This document shows, in pieces, positions 58,186 through 64,000 of a stretch of 64,000 nt of DNA. The notes under the pieces were generated by a model. The model saw only the letters and a list, made by a program, of their open reading frames with translations. It was not told the DNA's origin and searched no databases. A program made the translations under genes and the position numbers. Positions within the stretch are counted from its first letter, which is position 1, and each line of letters opens with the position of its first letter. The stretch comes from Flavobacterium sp. (GTDB lineage: Bacteria > Bacteroidota > Bacteroidia > Flavobacteriales > Flavobacteriaceae): NCBI GenBank assembly GCA_014379405.1, contig JACMLU010000016.1, positions 62,001 to 126,000 of the forward strand, written 5' to 3'.

Positions 58186-59528
58186 AAATGAAAACCCTTT
58201 TAAATGCCATTGTACTATGCGTTACGGCGACTAGTTTTGGTCAAATAGGCACTCGATTTCAATCCGAAAAAAAGATTGTTAAAGATCCCGTTACAGGGCA
58301 AGAATTAATTTTCTTGACAACGAAATCGGCAGGCGATTCTAAAACTTATCCCACGCATCCACAATGGACATCCGACGGGGAATGGCTAATATTTCGTTCC
58401 AATCGTGTGAAGGGCGAAGCCATTGCGGTCAACGAAAAATCGGGCGTGATGGTTCAAGTCACCCAAGGTGGTTATAACGGAACTTTGTGCATAGCCCAAA
58501 AGTCGATGAAATTATACTTTATGCGCAAGGCTGCAGCTGACAAAATGCAAATAATAGAAGTTAATCTTGAAGCTGTTTTTGAAGACAGTAAATCAGGAAA
58601 AATGAAAGCTGTTTCGGCTTACGAAAGAGTTTGCGGAACGACAAATCCCGAAATGGGAGCTTCTGGCGACATGGCTTTGGATGCCGATGAAGACAAAGTT
58701 TATTTCAGGGTAGGGAAAGAAGAAGCCGCCAAACATTTAGATAAAAGTGTTGTTCTCGAAAAAAGTTTTGGTCCTAGAAATATGGGCGCAGGTCCGGGCG
58801 GAATCGGCAGTATGAATATCAAAACAGGCGAGTTGAAGCATGTGATTTCGGTTCCTTTTCAAGTTGGTCACATCCAATCGAATATTTGGAATCCTGGCGA
58901 ACTTGTTTTTTGCTGGGAAACGGGAGGGAAGTCGCCTCAACGCACTTGGACCGTAATGGCTGATGGTTCGGGATTGCGCCCGTTATATCCAGAATCCGAT
59001 TTTGAATGGGTTACGCACGAAGCCGTGATTGGTAAAGATGAGGTAGCCATCGCCATTATGGGACATCGAAAAATTAATATTGAAAAAGACGTCCCTGTGG
59101 AAGTGGCTGCCAACGGCGAAATCCGAAATCCTGTTAATCCGGGTCAAGAAAGCAATTGGGGAGCCACGGGAACACGTGAAAAACCCACAGGTTTGGCGAT
59201 TGTGAATTTAAGAACCCGAGAAATGATTATTGTAGGACAAACCAAAAGCGGTAGCGGTTTATGGCATGTACACGGTTCAGCTGACGGTCGATGGGCTGTG
59301 GGAGATGACTTTTCAAGAAGTTTGTATTTAATAGATAGAAACACTAACGAAATGATGATGCTCACAACTGGTCATAAAGAAACCGCGGCAGACCATATCC
59401 ATCCAACTTTTAACAGGGATGGAACCAAGATAGGAATACAATCGGCGATGCTTTCAGAAGACAATCGCACCATGAATATCTGCATTCTCAATGTGCCGAA
59501 GGAATGGTTGGAACGAAAGACCAAATAA
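58182..59528 (+). CDS. Oligogalacturonate-lyase-like (PL22-type) beta-propeller
   Basis: The 448-residue secreted protein (signal ending TSFGQ) is a seven-bladed propeller of the oligogalacturonate-lyase-like kind. FLTTKSAGDSKTYPTHPQWT with DGEWLIFRSNR opens the blades; EWVTHEAVIG, WHVHGSADGRWAV and DHIHPTFNRDGTKIGI supply His-rich loops of the type that bind a divalent metal in PL22. The family cuts uronic-acid linkages by beta-elimination, making the unsaturated ends that GH105 removes. Ulvan-lyase propellers (PL24/PL25) have a similar fold and cannot be excluded by eye. The start overlaps the GH105 stop by 4 bp. A terminator follows. Confidence 0.75.
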   Translation: MKMKTLLNAIVLCVTATSFGQIGTRFQSEKKIVKDPVTGQELIFLTTKSAGDSKTYPTHPQWTSDGEWLIFRSNRVKGEAIAVNEKSGVMVQVTQGGYNGTLCIAQKSMKLYFMRKAAADKMQIIEVNLEAVFEDSKSGKMKAVSAYERVCGTTNPEMGASGDMALDADEDKVYFRVGKEEAAKHLDKSVVLEKSFGPRNMGAGPGGIGSMNIKTGELKHVISVPFQVGHIQSNIWNPGELVFCWETGGKSPQRTWTVMADGSGLRPLYPESDFEWVTHEAVIGKDEVAIAIMGHRKINIEKDVPVEVAANGEIRNPVNPGQESNWGATGTREKPTGLAIVNLRTREMIIVGQTKSGSGLWHVHGSADGRWAVGDDFSRSLYLIDRNTNEMMMLTTGHKETAADHIHPTFNRDGTKIGIQSAMLSEDNRTMNICILNVPKEWLERKTK

Positions 59529-59554
59529 TAACAATAATACCAAATCAAAATTCC

Positions 59555-59611
59555 AAAAACACCTTCAAAATAATACATTGGAATCGTATGTAGTTCAGAA
59601 GGTGTTTTTTT
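59555..59611 (+). terminator. Terminator after the PL22-like gene
   Basis: AAAAACACCTTC (59555-59566) pairs with GAAGGTGTTTTT (59598-59609) across a 31-base loop, followed by TT. The long loop makes it a moderate terminator; partial read-through into GH43 is possible. Confidence 0.65.
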
Positions 59612-59646
59612 AAGATTAACACAAAGAATAATTTATTAAAAGAATA

Positions 59647-61263
59647 ATGATGTACAAAAATTACGTCTTAAAGTGCGTTAAAAAAATAGGAACAATGATA
59701 CTCCTTTTCATTTGTAGTTTATCAAATGGACAAGATGTTCCCAAAAATTTCCAAAACCCAATACTGCCGGGATTTAATCCAGACCCTTCCATTTGTAGAG
59801 TTGGAGACGATTATTATATGGTTACTTCTTCTTTTTGTTGGTATCCGGGTATTCCCATTTATCACAGCAAAGATTTGGTAAACTGGGAGCTTGTTGGACA
59901 CGGAATTACGCGTCCCGAACAACTTGATTTCAATAAGTTAAAAGACAAAAACGGAATTTGGGCGGTTACTATCAGGCATCATGATGGATTGTTTTACCTC
60001 ATAACAACCTGTTCGGATTGTGGCGGGAATTTCTATATCACTGCCAAAAATCCTGCCGGTCCTTGGTCTGATCCGGTTTGGCTGAAAGATGCAACAGGAA
60101 TAGACCCTTCCTTGATGTGGGACGATAACGACAAATGTTATTATTCGGGAAACAGCTGGGATTTTAAAAAGTCCTGGCCGGGACAATGCGCTATTTGGAC
60201 ACAAGAACTGGATTTGAAACAACAAAAATTGGTGGGCGAAAAAAAAGTATTGACCTATGGATATGCCAATAACGCTGGTTATGCCGAATCCCCACATCTC
60301 TATAAAATAAATGACGACTATTTATTAATCGCTGCCGAAGGTGGAACTGATATGTACCATTCCATTACGGCACATCACGGTTCTTCAATTTTGGAACCTT
60401 TTAAAGCGGATAAAATTAATCCCGTATTGTCACATCGACAATTGGGGAAAGATTATCCAATTCAGGCGGTCGGACATGGCGATTTGGTGCAAACTCAAAA
60501 CGGTGACTGGTGGGCTGTCGTGCTCGGCAAAAGATTGGTAGATGGACAAATGCCTCTTTCTCGTGAAACATTTCTATGTAAAGTAGAATTCGAAAATGGC
60601 ACGCCAATATTTAATCCCGGCCACGGAAAAGTTTTACTGGAGCAAGAACGTCCTAACTTGCCGTGGACACCAGTAAAAGCAGAGCCTTTCAGGGATGAAT
60701 TCAATTCGGATAGTTTGGTCTTGAAATGGCATACCGTCAGAACGCCCAAAGAAAAATGGTATGGATTGGCCAAAGGTTTGTTGACAATGAAATTGCGTCC
60801 GCAAGTTGTTGACAGCTTGATAAATGCTTCAATGTTGATTCAGCGCACCAGCCATATTCAATTTTCGGCATCCACAAAATTAAATTTCAAAACTTCAAAA
60901 ACGAACGAACAAGCCGGTTTGATTATTTACAGAACAAACGAAACTTATTACATACTGATGAAAGAAAAGGCACGAATTGTGTTGATTAAGAAATTCAATG
61001 GCAAAAAAGAAATAATAGCCGAAGCTCCATACACTAAATCAGAAGTCTATTTTAATGCAAAGGCAGACAAATTAGATTTGCAGTTTAGTTTTGGAGGAGC
61101 CTTGGATCATATGAATGTTATTGGTGGAGTACAAAGTTTAGTGGTCATTTCTGAAAGTGCCATTAATAAATTTAATGGAACTGGTATTGGCATGTACGTG
61201 ACGAGTAATGGTCAAATTAGCAAAACTAAAGCTTCATTCGATTGGTTTGAATACAAATATTAA
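59647..61263 (+). CDS. GH43 beta-xylosidase/arabinofuranosidase-like enzyme with C-terminal beta-sandwich
   Basis: The 538-residue secreted protein (signal ending LSNGQ) is GH43 in residues about 30-330: Asp in GFNPDPSICRVGDDYYMVTS (base), Asp in GIDPSLMWDDNDKCYYSG, Glu in YAESPHLYKINDDYLL (acid). A C-terminal beta-sandwich follows (LQRTSH-like MLIQRTSHIQFSAST, EQAGLIIYRTNETYYIL), as in XynB-type enzymes. This architecture is most often beta-xylosidase or alpha-L-arabinofuranosidase. It is the third GH43 domain of the locus. The gene starts with ATGATG, either of which may be used. It ends at a bidirectional terminator. Confidence 0.9.
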   Translation: MMYKNYVLKCVKKIGTMILLFICSLSNGQDVPKNFQNPILPGFNPDPSICRVGDDYYMVTSSFCWYPGIPIYHSKDLVNWELVGHGITRPEQLDFNKLKDKNGIWAVTIRHHDGLFYLITTCSDCGGNFYITAKNPAGPWSDPVWLKDATGIDPSLMWDDNDKCYYSGNSWDFKKSWPGQCAIWTQELDLKQQKLVGEKKVLTYGYANNAGYAESPHLYKINDDYLLIAAEGGTDMYHSITAHHGSSILEPFKADKINPVLSHRQLGKDYPIQAVGHGDLVQTQNGDWWAVVLGKRLVDGQMPLSRETFLCKVEFENGTPIFNPGHGKVLLEQERPNLPWTPVKAEPFRDEFNSDSLVLKWHTVRTPKEKWYGLAKGLLTMKLRPQVVDSLINASMLIQRTSHIQFSASTKLNFKTSKTNEQAGLIIYRTNETYYILMKEKARIVLIKKFNGKKEIIAEAPYTKSEVYFNAKADKLDLQFSFGGALDHMNVIGGVQSLVVISESAINKFNGTGIGMYVTSNGQISKTKASFDWFEYKY

Positions 61264-61291
61264 AAAAGAAAAGAGTATAAATTAGGTGTTT

Positions 61292-61348
61292 AAAATTAAA
61301 TGACCTGAGTTCGAAAGTTTATTAATCGAACTCAGGTTTTTTAATTTT
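61292..61348. terminator. Bidirectional terminator between convergent GH43 and GH2
   Basis: CCTGAGTTCGA (61304-61314) pairs perfectly with TCGAACTCAGG (61326-61336), with flanking AAAATTAAA / TTTAATTTT extending the stem. T runs are present on both strands. Confidence 0.9.
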
Positions 61349-64000
61349 ACTTCACTTTATTCTGATTCGAATTAGGCTTTAATTCGTCAGGGCTGTCTTT
61401 GGTATAAGTTTTAAATTGTTCTTTGGACGGACTCACAAAAATATCTTGAATTACCTCAAAACTCAAGCTGTTTTTCGGATTAAATGCATCCGAATCCATA
61501 TAATTTTGAAGCGACAAAAACAATTGTTTTGCAGCAGGTTTGTTTTCTAAATCTGGGCTTAAATTGGCACTGCTTACTATAATTTTTCCTTTCCCAACTT
61601 GCGCTTCAAAAACCAAAGCCAGTCTGCGATTCATAAACCAAGTATCAATCGGTTGAATCATTGGTCGGAAATCGGCTGGGAAATCTTCCAAATTCATCAC
61701 TTGCGAGCGGTTTTGAATTTCCCACCACTGCAAATCAGAGTGAAAACTGGTCGGAAAATTGGCGAAAGCCGGACTTTTATCCTGAATCAGCATCCCCGTA
61801 ACGTGCGGCGGACGCATTTTGAACCAAGACGTATTCCAAAAAACAGGCAGAAAGTGCATTTCCACTTCTTTGCCTTTGACAATTTTTCCAGAGGCGTTCA
61901 AAAATACTTTTCCTCCATTATTCAAGACCTCTTTGGCTTTTTCGTCTAATGTCGTTGTGTAATAAATAGAAGGGGAGGCTTCAATTTTATTATCTGGATA
62001 TACCCAAAAATTCCAATCGTTGGCAAAGTCGGTTCCATTGACTTTTACTTCCAATTTTAATTTTGTGGCTTCCTTGATTTCAGTCAACGGGAAACTAAGA
62101 TTTCCAGCAAAAAGTCCATTTCCGTTTTCGAAAGTTTTAGCATCGAAACTTCCTGAAGAAAGTGTATTTCCCTTTTCGTTTTGAATTGTCCAACTGATTA
62201 CGGCGTTTTTCAATGGCGTTTTCCCAGAATGGAAAACTGCTATTTCGGCTTTAAAAGTTTCGGTATTGGTATAAACAAACTTTGGAATCTTTGCCAAAGG
62301 AACCGTTGAATTACAAAAACGACTGTACTCTTTTGCAGTGACATATCCTTTTTCTTGGAAAAAAGCATCCAAAACACCAACCAAAGCCGTTCCTTGACCC
62401 GGAAAATCTTGTAATCCCAAGGCCTGAAAACCGCCATAACCCGGTGTTCTCAACATTTTTTCGATTTCGTTTTTATAGCATAAAACCTGTAATTTTCCAG
62501 AGGCATTCAAAAATTCTTTGCTTTGGTTTCCCATATTGTGGTCTTCCAAATCCTGACGAAACATTTCGAAGTTTTTAGCTCTATAAACGCCTGTGTATTT
62601 CTGGATTTCTTCGAAATTTGGAAATACACAATATTGCCCAATTTCGTGAGCCACAAAAGGAACTTTAAACGGTGCAATTCCGCTGCTGAAATCCGATTCG
62701 GTTTCCGGCATTTTTTTCCATTCCAAACCTCTCACGCCACCACGAGATTGATATTCTGCATTTGGAACAACTGGCCAACTTCCTCCAACGGACATCCCGG
62801 TGTAAACTCTTCGGTTGTCTTTTGCTTTCCAAAAATCAACAAATTCGTTGAGGTATTTCACTTGATTTCCTGCTGGCTCATTCCCGGCGGACAACATTGT
62901 AAAGGATGCGTAATTGCCGTATTCCTTCGCCATTCTTGTGGTTTCGTCGTATAGAAATTTATCAACGGGCTGACCCAATCCTATTTTTGGTCCGTGATTC
63001 GGCCAACTTGGCCCTTCGGGTTGCAAATAGAACCCCACTTTATCGGCAGCAATAAAAGCCGCTTCGGGAGGACACCACGAATGAAAACGCACGTGGTTAA
63101 ATCCATAAGACTTTATTTTTTTAAAGATAATTTCCCAAGCCTCGACTGTTGTTGCCGGATAACCGGTTAGCGGAAATTCGCAATTGTGAACCGTTCCTCG
63201 AAGAAAAACAGGATTGCCATTTATCAAAAATCGGTTTCCTTCAATTTTGAATTCACGCATTCCAAAGGGAACTGTTTTGTTATTTTTTATTTCTTTTGAA
63301 ACCAGTATTACATCCAGATTATACAAAGTGGGATCAAATTCGTCCCAAGTCAACATTCCTTTTCCAAAAGGCAGTTCAACTTCTATTGTATTTTCTCCCG
63401 ATTTGGACACAACGATGTTGCTTGTAATTTCTTTCGTTTGGTCTGAGACCTTAGAATTGAAACTTTTGGCCGCTATTTTGATTTTTCCAGTAAAATTAGT
63501 TGAAGTGCTATTATTCACCGTAATTTTCACTCGGGCTTTACGATTTTTTACATCAGGAAAAATCTGGACATCGTCTATATACACTGGCGAACCAGACTCC
63601 AAATCGATTTTTCCGATGATGCCATTCCAGTTTCCTTGGGTGTGGTCTGTGATGCTGTGCGAATCGGGACCCACATTTATTTTTTTAATGCTATTGTCAA
63701 TTCGGATGGAAATACGTTGTTTTCCAGGAACAAGATACCCACTCAAATCATAGACGTGTGGTGCCACCAACGAGTTTTGCAAACCGACTTCCTTGTCGTT
63801 TACCCAAACTCGGGTTTCGATATGCGCTCTTTCTAAACGGAGCAATATGCGTTGGCCTTTCCAGTTTGCAGGAATGTTTACTTCTTTTTGGTACCAAGCT
63901 ACTCCAACATAATGTTTTGCTGGGGTCAGCCAGAAAGGAATGTGGATATTTCCGGGTTGACGGTATTTTTCGAATCTTGGAATGAAATAAAAAGAACTGT
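61347..64000 (-). CDS. GH2 family glycoside hydrolase, 5' end beyond right edge
   Basis: The frame is open from the right edge of the window to a stop at 61347 (884 codons visible), so the N-terminus is missing. FWLTPAKHYVGVAWYQKEVNIPANW and LLRLERAHIETRVWVNDKEVG are the N-terminal sugar-binding domain of GH2. The barrel shows FLRGTVHNCEFPLTGYP, FNHVRFHSWCPPEAAFIAADKVGF, acid/base Glu in FTMLSAGNEPAG and nucleophile Glu in PFVAHEIGQYCVFP. A long C-terminal part ends in a gasdermin-unrelated polar tail. The sequence differs from the other two GH2 enzymes; beta-galactosidase or beta-glucuronidase activity is possible. It reads toward the plus-strand arm and belongs to a transcript starting outside the window. 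Confidence 0.88.
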   Translation of the reverse strand, partial: SSFYFIPRFEKYRQPGNIHIPFWLTPAKHYVGVAWYQKEVNIPANWKGQRILLRLERAHIETRVWVNDKEVGLQNSLVAPHVYDLSGYLVPGKQRISIRIDNSIKKINVGPDSHSITDHTQGNWNGIIGKIDLESGSPVYIDDVQIFPDVKNRKARVKITVNNSTSTNFTGKIKIAAKSFNSKVSDQTKEITSNIVVSKSGENTIEVELPFGKGMLTWDEFDPTLYNLDVILVSKEIKNNKTVPFGMREFKIEGNRFLINGNPVFLRGTVHNCEFPLTGYPATTVEAWEIIFKKIKSYGFNHVRFHSWCPPEAAFIAADKVGFYLQPEGPSWPNHGPKIGLGQPVDKFLYDETTRMAKEYGNYASFTMLSAGNEPAGNQVKYLNEFVDFWKAKDNRRVYTGMSVGGSWPVVPNAEYQSRGGVRGLEWKKMPETESDFSSGIAPFKVPFVAHEIGQYCVFPNFEEIQKYTGVYRAKNFEMFRQDLEDHNMGNQSKEFLNASGKLQVLCYKNEIEKMLRTPGYGGFQALGLQDFPGQGTALVGVLDAFFQEKGYVTAKEYSRFCNSTVPLAKIPKFVYTNTETFKAEIAVFHSGKTPLKNAVISWTIQNEKGNTLSSGSFDAKTFENGNGLFAGNLSFPLTEIKEATKLKLEVKVNGTDFANDWNFWVYPDNKIEASPSIYYTTTLDEKAKEVLNNGGKVFLNASGKIVKGKEVEMHFLPVFWNTSWFKMRPPHVTGMLIQDKSPAFANFPTSFHSDLQWWEIQNRSQVMNLEDFPADFRPMIQPIDTWFMNRRLALVFEAQVGKGKIIVSSANLSPDLENKPAAKQLFLSLQNYMDSDAFNPKNSLSFEVIQDIFVSPSKEQFKTYTKDSPDELKPNSNQNKVK

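Noticed and set aside
30815..64000. Interpretation as an ulvan utilisation locus
   Set aside because: GH105, GH43, GH2, GH106 and a propeller lyase would fit, but no sulfatase or PL28-type lyase is present, and ulvan is sulfated. It remains possible only if such genes lie outside the window.
1..64000. CRISPR arrays, tRNA or rRNA genes, prophage and complete insertion sequences
   Set aside because: I looked for regular direct repeats, tRNA-like cloverleaf ends, integrase or transposase motifs and found none.

Overview
The window is AT-rich DNA (visibly around 35% G+C) from a Bacteroidota member of the class Flavobacteriia, most like a Flavobacterium. The signs are a SusC/SusD outer-membrane pair, TAnnTTTG-type -7 promoter boxes, few Shine-Dalgarno sites, polysaccharide-utilisation genes, and the short palindromic spacer repeats common in flavobacterial genomes. 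No tRNA, rRNA, CRISPR array, complete insertion sequence or phage gene was seen.

Layout. (1) 1-6930, minus strand: a tryptophan operon transcribed as trpL-trpE-trpG-[cytochrome c lipoprotein]-[GNAT]-trpD-trpC-trpF-trpB, with trpB running off the left edge. Before trpE there is a complete attenuator: a promoter, an 18-codon leader peptide with three tandem Trp codons, an antiterminator and a terminator. (2) 6970-10210: a secreted beta-helix protein and a MarR-nitroreductase-YceI operon with paired palindromic operators. (3) 10587-13166: rhodanese, a GapN-like aldehyde dehydrogenase and a small cytochrome c. (4) 13437-26283: L-rhamnose catabolism. An SDR/FAH-hydrolase pair and a GntR-type regulator precede rhaT, a fused rhamnulose-1-phosphate aldolase/lactaldehyde dehydrogenase, rhamnose isomerase, rhamnulokinase and lutABC. 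The main set takes rhamnose through lactaldehyde and lactate to pyruvate. (5) 26438-28301: a scar in which an intact GH130 gene sits between the broken ends of two translationally coupled neighbours, followed by a decayed second copy of the lutC 3' end and its terminator. (6) 28479-30716: a secreted MG2-like protein. (7) 30815-64000: a rhamnose/uronic-acid polysaccharide utilisation locus. Its minus arm is GH106-GH105-GH2-(esterase+GH43)-GH43. Its plus arm is susC-susD, then an SGNH-type acetylesterase, rhamnose mutarotase, GH2, a CBM9-like/PKD protein, DUF4861, GH106, GH105, a PL22-like propeller and GH43. A convergent GH2 gene runs off the right edge.

How the genes work together. SusCD imports oligosaccharides released from a rhamnose-rich, uronate-containing glycan. 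Lyase, GH105, GH106, GH43, GH2 and esterase activities reduce them to monosaccharides. RhaM and RhaT supply L-rhamnose to the cytoplasmic pathway at 17-26 kb. The strongest new signal ties these parts together: a 10-bp direct repeat, roughly ACAGGATRCY twice, lies 18 bp (19 in one case) upstream of a -7 box before rhaT, before the GH106 arm, before susC and before the esterase operon. It always points toward the gene. This looks like one rhamnose regulon with an activator bound where the -33 element would normally be.
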